DNA of 64,000 nucleotides from contig JADLZK010004649.1 in the NCBI GenBank assembly GCA_015847255.1, forward strand, positions 2,170,001 to 2,234,000. The letters are read 5' to 3'. The position numbers and the translations under genes are program-made. Of the stretch, positions 1 to 10,320 are shown one piece after another. The notes under the pieces are model-generated. The model searched no databases, had not been told where the DNA came from, and worked only from the letters and a program-made list of their open reading frames with translations. The first letter of the stretch is position 1. The number at the start of each line of letters is the position of its first letter. Source of the DNA: Hyparrhenia diplandra. Lineage: Eukaryota; Streptophyta; Magnoliopsida; Poales; Poaceae.

Positions 1-1565
1 AAAGGCTAAGTCATTACTTTACCAACTAGGTGAAAGAGCTAGATTACACTAAACAAGTCTAAGCAACTAGCACTACACAAGCACAAGGTAAATAACAATG
101 TAAATGCAAGGTAGAGAAGATGAGTTATACCAACGTGTCGAGGTTAGTCAATCCAATCACCGGAAGATGATACCACAATATGTAAACAATGGAGGCCAAT
201 CACCAGGAGACAATCAATCACAAGAGAAGACACTTGATTTCTCACCCGAAGTTCACTCGAGCACCCTCAAACTACTCTCTGTTGTGTCGACCATCTCACG
301 TGTGGGTCAAGGTGGAGCTCACACCTTGCCAATCACTAGGCAACTTGACACCAAGCAAATGAGGTGTAATTCAAAGACACAAGCAATGTATTAAGGTTGC
401 AATTCGTCGCTCCGACGAGAATGCACCGAACCTCTTACAAATCAACCGGTGGTTGGAAAGAACAATCTCCTTTTCTTCCCAACGCCTCCAACAATCACCG
501 AGCCGGCTAGAAGTGGTGCTCTCTAAGAGCAACAAGAAAACCACCACGATGACCCTCAAGTGCCTCTAAATTCAAAACTCAAAGCAAAGCACTAGAATCT
601 CCTCAAATCTTTCAAGAATGTGCTCACAAACAATGTGAGAGAGAGGGAGAGAGTTGGCTCAGCTCAAAGTGCGATGGAGTCAATTAAAATGTCCAAGAGA
701 AAGAGCTAGAGCCGGCCAAACACATATATAGACCCCCATTCGAAATAGAGCCATTAGAGGTTGAAAACGGTCACTTTTTAATGCACCGGACGCGTCCTAC
801 GCACCCCCGGAAGGAGTCTAGAGAGGGTGCAAACCGACCGACCCGTCAGACGCTCAGCAACAAGCGCCGGACGTGTCCTACGCTAGTCTCAGCATCCGAC
901 GCTCCTTTTTCAGCAGGACCTTCTCCCGATCAAACGACCATAACTCTTTGATCCGAACTCCTTTTTCGATGATCTTGGACTCTATGGAAAGCTTACTTAG
1001 AGGGCTACACAACCCACATAGTTACTTGATCCAAAACACAATGGATAAAAGCATAATTCCACTCCAAGTGTAGTCCAATTATCTGAGGAACACCGAAACA
1101 CCTTCTCCTTTGCTTCATTTCAACTTCCGCGACTTGTTCCATGTCGCCAACACGTCAAAAAGAGCACCTCGAGCACGTGTGTTAGAATTTTGAAAACATT
1201 TTCACTAAGTGTGAAGTTAGCTCTCTAGTTTAGAATGCATGCATATGATTTTTGAACCTAGAGGCACATGAGGATCGATGTTTCTGAGGTTTTCCCCTCT
1301 TTATAGTACGGCTATCAATCCTAAATCACTCACACCCTCTATGATGTCTTGAGTGCAAAATCAAAATAGCCCTATGGATATACTTTTGCCTTGAGCCCAT
1401 TTTGATCCTCGAAACCACTCCAAGTTGAGCACTTGATCATCTTTTGGATCACCGCGATCCATCCACCGTGACCACCATGCATCACACTTGGCTCGACCAA
1501 TCTCCAACTAATAAAACACTTAGCATATAGAGATTAGTCCTATAATGTCATCAATTATCCAAAAC
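1..1565. repeat. LTR-retrotransposon-like fragment, unclassified
   Basis: No credible gene is visible; the longest open frames are under 100 codons and lack recognisable domains. The composition and phrases resemble the LTR or leader of grass retrotransposons. The motif GGACGYGTCC occurs at 788-797 and 869-878, a pattern I associate with panicoid Copia-type LTRs. The right end (about 1540-1565) looks like LTR or leader sequence read on the minus strand. No gag, pol, primer-binding site or second LTR is in the window, so the element is cut by the window edge or truncated. The classification is from memory of similar elements and is weak. Confidence 0.35.
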
Positions 1566-2291
1566 CAAACTAGAGATCTTTAACGGGCACCACGGTTTGC
1601 CCATCATGGTTAATACCCACGATTTTTTGTGTGATGACATTTTTTTTTTATTTTCCGTGGACGGTCAATTTTGCCCGCGGAAAAACAATTTTCCATGGCG
1701 GGAAACATAAAAGAGCCCGCCACGGTAAATCGAGGTCACTCATCCCCATCTCCTTTTCCTTCCCTATTCATCCAGGTCACTCATCTCCCTCTCTTCTCTT
1801 GATCTGCGGCCGTAGGGTACAAGTCGAGGGGTTGGATCCGGCCATGGCGTCGGCTACTCGGAACCCTAGGCACAAGTGGAGCTTGCGGCGCGCCGGGAAC
1901 ACTAAGGCGCCTCCTTGGCAAGAGCCAAGAGCTGGGGCGGCCGGAGTTCGCGGCGCCGGATCCAGCCGCGCGAGTGGGCGGATCCGCGCCGGCCGAGCCG
2001 GCTCCACCGTGGCTGCTCCGGCTCCTCCCGGTGGTGTCGGTGGTGGTGCTGCCCTAGATGGGCTCGGCGGGCCGTCTAGGTTTTTTTTTCCTTTTTCTAT
2101 TTTTTGAACCATTTACCTTGTCGGGCATCCTAATGTGCCCGCCACGGATAATCGATTTGGCGTGGCGGACACATTTCGCCCGCCCGAGGAAGGACTTTGA
2201 TTAACCGTGACCTTAGCGGCGTGGATGGCTACAGTGCCCGCCACGCAAAATCTGAAACACCCGCCACTTAAAAAATTTTTCGTTACTAGTG
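1566..2291. mobile_element. Non-autonomous CACTA-like element, left end degraded
   Basis: The right end reads ...CGTTACTAGTG, which is CACTAGTAACG on the other strand, the hallmark 5' terminus of CACTA elements. Both ends carry many copies of a GTGGCGGGCA / TGCCCGCCAC-type motif (for example around 1580, 1660-1725, 2120-2270), as expected for subterminal transposase-binding repeats. The left terminus is not a clean CACTA and no convincing 3-bp target duplication was found, so the start is approximate. The centre (about 1800-2080) is GC-rich and open for up to 158 codons, but the product is low-complexity Ala/Gly/Arg and I do not regard it as a gene. Confidence 0.55.
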
Positions 2292-2916
2292 ATGCATGGG
2301 CGGCATCATGCTTTCACACCATGTCCCTGTTCACGGTTTTGATCAAAACTACCATAATTATTAATTAATGATGACGCAAAATAATAATTAACTAAATAGG
2401 ATGCTTTCAAACAAACAAAAGGTGTGCCAATGAAACATCATGAGGGTACACGCTTTTTAATTCATAGGATACTTTCAAACAAACAAAAGGTGTGCCATTT
2501 ACCTAGTGGTGATCAACTTTTTCTTAGTCATAGTACAGAATAAGTGAATGACGACAAACCTATTTGACACCCAAAGATTGTCCGGCAATGAAGTACTATG
2601 CATCAATGTTTTTAAGTTCCAGGCCGGTACTAATAAGACTTCTTTTACTCAAATAAAAGGAACATATATTGAGGATGGGAAAGCAAAAAAACTAAATAGG
2701 AAAAACATATTACACTACTATTAATGTGAGGTACCAAAGAAGGCTTCACATTAATCTTAGAAGATACACCGGTAAAAGATAAATCAAAGAAACTCTCACA
2801 ACAACAACAAAAACTAGAAATCAATTTGATAGACTCCAACCATAAAGTATTTTTTAAAAAAATTGCCGGAGAGCTGCATTTAATTTAATTGTACTAAAGA
2901 GCGAGGGTGGTCCTCA
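2292..2916 (+). repeat. Host repeat copy A, left part
   Basis: From about 2395 this segment aligns by eye with 20510-20930. Shared landmarks are ACAAAAGGTGTGCCA (2474 vs about 20537), TACTCAA.TAAAAGG (about 2645 vs 20715) and AGAAATCAATTTGAT followed by ACTCCAACCATAAA (about 2816 vs 20877). Copy A continues at 5962-6124 and at 18867-19165 after two transposon insertions. No gene is seen; 2292-2394 is unremarkable AT-rich sequence. Confidence 0.7.
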
Positions 2917-3209
2917 CACTACAACAATTTTTACATTCTTGCCGGGCTCCCTTCATCGACGAGAAAATGAACAGAACGTAATCAAAGCGGTAGTGATGTG
3001 GGGTTCGAAACACTACGGGTCGAAACACGGCGGTGATTTGAGGATAGACTGGCTGGTTGGCTATCAAACCGGCACGCAATGTGATCGAACACTACCGGTG
3101 CTTATTCGACCAGCGGCATTTCGATCCAAGCAATGCCTATTCCTAAGTCAAACGACGGCATTCATATTCAGAACACGTCGGGCTACAAACAATGAGGCGA
3201 AGTGAGAGA

Positions 3210-3332
3210 AATAACACTATCGGGTTACATGGTGCGGCGGTGTAGCGTAGAGACAACAATGTCGGTTTATTGTGGACCGACGGTGACCTTTACATGAAGA
3301 CGCCGGTTGATTTTTAACCCGATAGTGTTATT
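3210..3332. repeat. 18-bp perfect inverted repeat in CACTA subterminal region
   Basis: AATAACACTATCGGGTTA at 3210-3227 is the exact reverse complement of 3315-3332, separated by 87 bases. Inverted motif copies are normal in CACTA subterminal regions, so this probably reflects motif inversion rather than a functional RNA. Confidence 0.7.
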
Positions 3333-4819
3333 CGGTTGACCTTTGTCGGTTGGTTAATGCGGCCGACAATATTGTTTCATCATCGATGATGGTTTGTAAC
3401 TCAAACCGTGTTTGGTGTAGTAACACTACCAGTTTGTTTGTCATTCCTTTGTTAGCCCACTCTAATCGGTGTTTTTGATTTAAAAATTTCTGTCATCCAA
3501 GGCGGTTGATAGTCAAAGTTGACACCATAATAGGCCCTAAAAGCTTCAGCTTCAATCTTGTTTTTTTGTAACAATTATGTAGCTAGAGACTTGAGCAGAG
3601 CAATCTTTCCGGGTTCGATAGATCCCCGGTATGCGTGACCAACATGCACTACATACCACGCCATGGTTTTCTACATGTAAACAAATTAGGATGTCAATGT
3701 TATGAAATGTTGTACAGTAAGAAAAAGTTCAAGGCTTATATATTTCAATATCCAAACTAGATTTTGAACACCATAAACTCATTAATTTCAATATCTATCT
3801 CACTTCAATCACACTTCGAGCACTAGTATTTCTTCAATCATCTTTGTAAATGACCATAATGTTGTAATCTAATTTATTCACTATAGACCAAAAAAACATT
3901 TGCTACCATATAACAATCCCGAACTGTTTGAAAGCAAAATCTAAATAGAAAAAGGAAAATAACATGTTGGAGTTATCAACATGGGCATTTCAACGAACAC
4001 CTTAAAGGCAAAGTGACCGATGCACTCACCGAGCTTCGTGCCACTCGCCGGCGACGCTAGTAGGGGAACGAATGGCGAGTGGTTGAAATAACTTGAGAAA
4101 TTTCACCCCCACGCCACCAATATATATCGTCGAATTTGGAACGAATGACGCGGGGTTCAAATGACCTAGGAAAATTTCACCCCACGCCCATATCTATAGG
4201 TAAGCACTTTGCGCGGTTGCGCATTAGCACGGGCTTTGTTCAAATAAGGTTCACTGTCGGGTAGAAACGTCATTTGGGCCGACAATGATAAAAAAATTGT
4301 TGCCACCGCTCATGGTTATAAGACACATGTTGCCACCTACCACCGTTCACGATCGTAAGACACTATTGTCACCTACCACCGCTCACGATTATAAAAACAG
4401 CCCCGCACCAAGAGCAATCGATGGAGCTGCATGTAATCGTGCACCAACCGATCTCCTCGGTTATTTGCCCATTTTTCTACACACATAGACACACATTTTA
4501 TTATGGGTAGACAATGTATGCAACAGGTACTATATTTATCCTCTTAATGAAACCGCCTTCCTCTCTCTCTTTTTTTTAATCAATTTTAATATATTCTATT
4601 TTTTATATATTAATAAAATAAATATTATATATATATATATTAATATTGTGTGTTGCTCCCTCTCGTCCCGTAATTTGTTTTATTTTTAGTTCAAAAAGCG
4701 ACTAAAATTAAATACGTGCAAAACAGTTGAGTGTCGTTCAATGTAAATAGCGTTTAAATTTGATTTGAATCTAAACTTGTCAAAAATAAACCATTAAGCT
4801 GTCGGTTGTGCCTTGGGAA

Positions 4820-5310
4820 ACACGATTGCCGCCATTTGAGTGTCGAGGAGAGGCCCATTGGGTGCAACGGTCGCCGTTAACGTTTTTCGAGGAACCGTCT
4901 TTGGAAAACGCCATATTTATACCCAGCCCCAAACCTTCCGTTATCCAACACTAACTTCTCTTTGTACCCCTTTCATAGGAAAGCCCGGACACACCGCCGA
5001 CGACGATCGACATGGCCGCCTGGCGGGAGGAGATGAAGTTATTTGTGGAGCGCCTCGGCGCCGCCCTCAACAAGCTCAACGGCTGGCCGACGATGTTGGC
5101 TCGCCAAAGGTGAATCGCCCCTCAAGCAAAAGGCCAACTTCTATGCCCTCGATTGACTCCCCTGGCCGATATCCTCGTCGAGGGGATACCGACCAAAGCG
5201 GAGGAGATGGAGGAGGAGGCCGGGGAAGGCGGCGCGGGGAAGGCGGCGGGCGGGGGCGACCAAGAAGGCCAAGAAGGCGGCCTAGGTTCTTTTTTATGTT
5301 AATTTATCTA
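4820..5310 (+). other. GC-rich segment inside the CACTA, possible captured or vestigial coding piece
   Basis: Composition changes from AT-rich to GC-rich here. An ATG at 5012 opens a 33-codon frame beginning MAAWREEMKLFVERLG and then stops. A Glu/Gly/Lys-rich frame follows to about 5290, and another frame stays open from 4840 to 5364 (174 codons) but is low-complexity Arg/Gly. I recognise no family. It could be the relic of the element's own gene or an acquired host fragment. Confidence 0.3.
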
Positions 5311-5961
5311 TTGTCTTATTTGTGTGGATGTGTCGGATATAATATATTTGGTTTGTGTGGTTAATTGGAATCGGTTGTTGGTTAATCGATGCATGTCAAT
5401 CTCTTTTTTACGTCGTTAATTTGGGTTCTCTTGTTTTCCTTCTATCGGTTTATTATGATGCATGTGAATCTTAAAATGGCTAGCGGTTTTATTTCAAACC
5501 TTGCAGTCATCGTTCTATGTTCTAGTTAACAAGTTGTTTCTTAGTCGATGTGTGTCAATCTTCATTTTCTATCATTTTTTCTTGTTCCCTCATCTTGAAA
5601 TAGCTATCGGCCAAGAAGGCAGTTATCTAGTATTTTTATGTGTTTGTAAGATATTATATATTATCTTGCAATGAATGAAAGTTTGTTATTCTGATGTGCG
5701 TCAATATATCTTCTTTTTTCCATCATTTGTTTTCTTTGTTACCGTCTTGAAATCGCTATCGGTTCTTATTCAAAGCCGGCGGTGATCGCGGTCCATCGAG
5801 ATCATTGCTTTGGGGTACTATTCAACCCGGTAGTGTTCTAAATCTTCACTGCCGAGTATGGCCGGTTCCCTGGATTTTTCGATTTTTCAAGGCGTGCGGA
5901 CTGGTCATCACTACCGATTGGATTTGATTTCGGCGGATCATGAACGAAGTGCGTAGTAGTG

Positions 5962-6124
5962 TCAACAGGATTCGGACCGATATGGGGAGCAAATATGAGT
6001 GAGGCAATTACATAAACTCAAAGCTCTTGCACATGGCTAACACCACGGGGACTCAACTACATTGCAAAACATTCGAACTTTGGCACTATAAAATACAATA
6101 TAAGGTAATCACTAAACCCGCATA
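5962..6124 (+). repeat. Host repeat copy A, middle part (between two insertions)
   Basis: This short stretch lies between the CACTA ending at 5961 and the Helitron starting at 6125. Its end (AAAATACAATATAAGGTAAT, about 6088-6107) matches AAAATACAACATAAAATAAT in copy B at about 20970-20990. It contains no gene. Confidence 0.75.
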
Positions 6125-6369
6125 TCTCTACTACATATAATGCACCAAAAAAACTTTCCTAAATCCGTATAGAAATTTGTCCACCACAGTCATTATCTCC
6201 TAATCTTCTCTAAGTGCAGCCAACAAAATGCACCCCACAGCTAAGCAACTTTGAAATGAATGGCTCGATCTATTCTAATCTCTTCTCTCTTACTCACCCA
6301 CCATATCTAAAGGCCAAAATTGTTGGGATCAATCCTCATCTACCACTATCCTAATCCCCCGCATCCACC

Positions 6370-6511
6370 GGGGCTCTCCCGTCCCGCACACACAACCGGT
6401 CCGAGCATGAGCCACACCCTCCCTCTCCCCTATGCTGACAGGGGCTCTCCCGTCCCGCACACAAGCGGGTGCCGAGCACGAGGCACACCCTCCCTCTCCC
6501 CAAAGTTGCGG
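6370..6511 (+). repeat. 71-bp tandem duplication
   Basis: GGGGCTCTCCCGTCCCGCAC starts at 6370 and again at 6441. Both copies continue into a near-identical CCACACCCTCCCTCTCCCC-type stretch. Two units of about 71 bp lie inside the Helitron, in sequence of high GC content. Confidence 0.8.
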
Positions 6512-7194
6512 GACTCTTCGGCTACCTAGCTTTTTCGAAAGCGATTCGACTACCCCCGCCTCTTCGCCCGTGCACGCGCACACCCCTCCAATCCGTCCAC
6601 GCCGCCCCGCCCCGCCACGGGCTGTTCACCACGAGGTCGCCCGCGGACACGCCGCGGACAGTGTGGGAGAGAGGACGTCGATTTCCTTTGTAGAATCCCG
6701 CGGGAGGGAGGCGGCGGGTGGCCGCCGTCGCCGCCGCCGGCCTGCCGAGGAGCCGGGGGGCGCATTCATGGCGCAAGAGCTGAATGGGGGTGTTGGCCGA
6801 GTCATTGAACCCCGCGGCGAGTGCGGCTCGCCACGCCTTGGCGATGAGCACCTCAAATGCCGGAGCACTTGCTCCCTCCCTCCCCCTTTGGCCCACTAGC
6901 GGCGCCCAAAGAAGTGCGGGATGGCGTCGACGGGGGGGCCATGGAGAATCAAGCCTTTCCGCGCCGCTAGCTCCCCACCGCGCCCATGAAATTGGCCGCG
7001 CCCACACCTTCCGCCACCGCGTGGGCGAACCGAACACCACGACGAAGCCGCCACCGCGAGCGGAGGTAGTCCCGCACAATGCCGGGAATTAATCTAGGCC
7101 TCGCGTGGGTATCCGGACGAGCAGGATGAGCTTTCTTTAGATCTCGCATTGGATCGAAAGCATTTCACCCAATTTCAGCGGGGTAACAATTGTA
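6512..7194. other. GC-rich Helitron segment, unidentified
   Basis: This strongly GC-rich stretch has overlapping open frames on both strands, the longest being 185 codons at 7079-6522 on the minus strand. The predicted products are Arg/Ala/Pro-rich and change character with frame, which is typical of GC-rich DNA rather than of a gene. Given that the same Helitron carries real exon fragments downstream, this may be another captured 5' exon or CpG-rich promoter region, but I cannot name it. Confidence 0.3.
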
Positions 7195-7604
7195 CACTAC
7201 CGAGGTCGAGGGCTCTACCGGCGCTAAAAGCGCCACCGAAAGGCCTAATAGCCCTCGGTGGAGCCACCACCCAGGCGGCGCCCCTCGGTACCATCCCCTC
7301 GGTGAAATTCTAAACGGGGAAAAGGGTTCACCGAGAGCTCCAAACGCCCCTCGGTGCAATCCGTGCCAAAGCACCGAGGGCTCGGCCCCCTCGCAAAAAC
7401 ACGGTGTAACGTCGACGGCGTTTGCCACCGTCGGACGTCAACTACACCGAGGGCCACCTCAACCACACCCTCGGTGGATTTTAATTTTAAAAACTTAAAA
7501 ACGTTATCTACCAAGCGCCATATTAGAAGGGTGGTCGGTAGAATCAAAATTTTAAAAAACCTGGACACCAGATATACCGAGGGCCAGGTCATCGACCCCT
7601 TGGT

Positions 7605-7661
7605 GTAATATGGTCGTTTCACCGAGGGGCGCGGAAGCGCTCGGTGAAACGACCATATTAC
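7605..7661. repeat. Perfect 22-bp stem hairpin in CACTA subterminal region
   Basis: Bases 7605-7626 are exactly complementary to 7640-7661 around a 13-base loop. The stem includes TGGTCGTTTCACCGAG and contains the CTCGGTGAAAC subterminal motif. Transcription through it would give a small RNA-type foldback. It may simply be two head-to-head subterminal motifs. Confidence 0.8.
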
Positions 7662-7799
7662 AACGAGCGCTTGTTTCACCGAGCGGTTCCATCGGTGTAC
7701 CTAGGAACATAGGGTTATCGGCCCCCATCTCCCAGATTCACCGAGCACCGCCCTCGGTATAGGGTCTGCATCGAGTGTCCCACTCGGTGCAAATGACCA

Positions 7800-8008
7800 T
7801 GTTTTTGTTTTTTATTCCTGTTTTTCTGTCCACCTTTACAAAAGAGGCATACAGATCACATATCACATATATTTGACATCCATGCGATACAACTCATTCA
7901 TCACATATATATCACATGTAGCTCAAATATTCATCACAAGTCATCTAGTTTAGTTCCACAAGTCATCACAAGTCATCTAGTTTAGTCACCACAAGTTCCA
8001 CACCAAGC
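7800..8008. other. Internal CACTA sequence without gene
   Basis: AT-rich sequence with short direct repeats of ATCACAT, CACAAGTCATCTAGTTTAGT and ACAAGTTCCA-like words (about 7850-8070). No coding signal is seen. It is probably the 3' untranslated or terminal part of the minus-strand transcripts of the element. Confidence 0.4.
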
Positions 8009-10230
8009 TTAACCAAAAGTACCACAAGTTCCAAACCAAGTTTCACAAGTTCCAACCAAGTACCACAAGTGCACGACTAGCTCATGGAAGAGGGGGCTGT
8101 TGTTGCACGCCCGTGAAGGAGTTGGGCGAAGGAGACCCTTGATCATCATTCCGGGAGGCGGCGCGTGGTTCGAACCCATCGATGCCCGGCCGCACAAAGT
8201 ACAATATGCGACATGTGTTAGACGTGAACCCGTGACATCCACTAATATATGGACTTATTGACAAACACAAGCATACTCACGGGAGTAGGCCGAGGCGGAT
8301 CAAATGCTAGCGGTATCGGGCGGCGGAGCCCCGAGGTCCGGAGGTAGTTCATGAGCTCGCTAGCTGCTTGGCTTGGGTTTCTGTTGGGTCCAAAACGGTA
8401 TTTGCCTCCGCCGCCGCCGCTATCGCCCGACTCATCAAGTCGGACCTACAAGTATGACAATCCATGAGAGGTGATGCAAACATATATATTGTGAGTAAAG
8501 AAACTGTTTGATAGAGGAATAACCGGAGTTCCCGGAGACGTGGGATCGCGGCAACACTAGGACGGGAGTACAAAAAGTGCTCTCGTCGTGCTCTCGGATC
8601 GGATGCGTGAGAGACTTAGCCGGGAGCCGTCGATGCGGCCGTCGGCAATCCACAACCGTCCGTGCTTCTTACCTCCTCCCACCGTCATGCATCGATGTCC
8701 CGGACCGAACGGATCAAAGTCGGGCCCATAGCGGCGCTTTCCCGCATCCGTGTAGGCCTTGACCTTTTTTGGTGCACGTTGGGGTTGGTGTACGCCGGGT
8801 CGGTCGCTCAGCTGAAGGTTACGTCGGACGACGCCTTCCCCTTGTGGGACATGCGTGAACCGCCGCGAAGTCGTTGCAATCCATCCCCGGGTGTGCCTTC
8901 AGCTGCGAGAAGATAATTAGAAACTAGGCAAAGTTGAGCGTTACATACGATAAAAGAATCCACGCACCCATCTTTCTTTGTATATGGAGAGGTTGCGGCT
9001 GCCTTGATGGTGTGTAGGACCTCCCATCGCCAAACGAGCCTCCCTTAATGTGGCATGCTTCGCTGAAACTCCGTGTGAACCACTGGCCCACGATCATGTT
9101 CCAAAGACGGGAGATCGTTTCGGCACCAAGTAGGGATCATCTACATGACATATCGAAGGTTAGATGAAACAAAAATATAAAAACGCATCGACTTGTAGCA
9201 TTTTTTCATGTACCTCAATGTACTTGGTCTCGGGTGAGCTCCATCCAATGCGGCGGCCCGCTATCTTGACCTTTGTCCCAAGCTTGGACCCGTAGTAGTT
9301 GATCACGACCGGTGCTTGACCTCGTGATGCATGTCGGTGATGCGCTTTTTCATGGACTTGGTCAACACCGCCTCCGCCTGCTCTTCATATCCCTGAGCTG
9401 GTGCGAAGTAAGTCCGCATACAAATGTGAATCATCCTTAGTCGAGAGTGGATTAGTCTAATGAATGCGATGTATAGACAAAAAGTTTGTGCGACGAAGGC
9501 TTACCCAAAAGTCGGCCTTCACGTGCTCCGCCACATTGCCATAGGGAACGCCCCGGGCTTTTCGTAGTGGTCATACGTGTATGCCGGCTCATCCCGCCTT
9601 TGTATCGACGATGCTAGGGAAGTGCTTCCCGACGAGGAGACCAAGGACGCCGTTAGGGGAGCGTGAGGACGCATGCGACCAAATTATCGGTTCGCACTGC
9701 AGTAGGACAAAAGATTAGTTTCCCTAAACAGTTCAAATTAATAGAGGATTAGAGATAACAACAAGGAATACTACGATTGCCCATTGGGGCAAATCGCCGA
9801 TCGGTGGTCCTCGCGGGGAACGAGGGAGGCTCGCGGGACCTCGGAGGTAGACACGGAAGTAGGGGACCCTCCAAAGTCATCGTACTCCTCCCGGTCCGCC
9901 TCCTCGTCCTCTTCGGTGGTCTGCGGGACCGCCTCCTCCCTCAGCCTCCCCGTCTTTGTGGGAGCTCCGGCCGCTCCGGCCGCTCCTCCCGTGTGGGAAG
10001 AGGGTTGCCTCCCGGCGGTCCTCCTAAGCCTCATCCTGGCCGGCCCTGCCCCCCCTCGCGGGCCGACGCCCCCCGACCGCCTCCCCCGCGGCCGACGCCT
10101 CCCCTCCCCTTAGGGTAAAGGGAGGACACCTTCCTCCGACGCGAGCCCGGTGACTCGAGCCCCGCCCCCTCGGCCGCGAGCCACGTCCGCTCACCATCTT
10201 TTTCGGTCACACCGCAATTAAACAAAATGT
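8009..10230 (-). pseudogene. Second CACTA gene remnant (TNPD/Transposase_24-like, tentative)
   Basis: Read on the minus strand, short frames interrupted by apparent introns and frameshifts give pieces resembling the second protein of grass CACTA elements. Around 9300-9230 a frame reads INYYGSKLGTKVKIAGRR followed by IGW. Around 9110-9000 another reads QWFTRSFSEACHIKGGSF. A Glu/Asp-rich stretch lies at 10034-9771 and an Ala/Glu helix-like piece near 8430-8350. The position downstream of TNP2 on the same strand fits the two-gene layout of En/Spm-like elements. I assign the family by layout and general feel, not by a diagnostic motif. Many frame breaks make it non-functional. Confidence 0.4.
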
Positions 10231-10320
10231 CAACTCATCGGTACAAACATTAGAGAAGGACAAAAATTATTGAAAACTTAGATAAACAAAAAAACATTGT
10301 ATTACATGTGATTATTTGGA

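Larger units (their letters stand above)
2917..5961. mobile_element. Non-autonomous CACTA transposon with TCA target-site duplication
   Basis: The left terminus is CACTACAACA (2917) and the right terminus is the reverse complement of CACTACTACGC (ending 5961). The flanks are TCA at 2914-2916 and TCA at 5962-5964, a perfect 3-bp target duplication of the kind CACTA elements make. Subterminal sequence on both sides repeats CGGTAGTGATG-like words, for example near 2988 and in inverted form near 5910. There is no transposase frame. Most of 3340-4800 is AT-rich filler without coding signal. A (TA)n run lies at about 4600-4640. A Stowaway-like start (CTCCCTCTCGTCCCGTAA) lies at about 4656. The element sits inside host repeat copy A. 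Confidence 0.88.

Noticed and set aside
1631..2112. 158-codon plus-strand and 111-codon minus-strand frames
   Set aside because: They overlap each other inside a CACTA-like element and show no recognisable protein.
6320..7149. Overlapping open frames on both strands in GC-rich DNA
   Set aside because: Frames are open in several phases at once and encode low-complexity Arg/Ala/Pro sequence; this is a composition effect, and no domain is visible.
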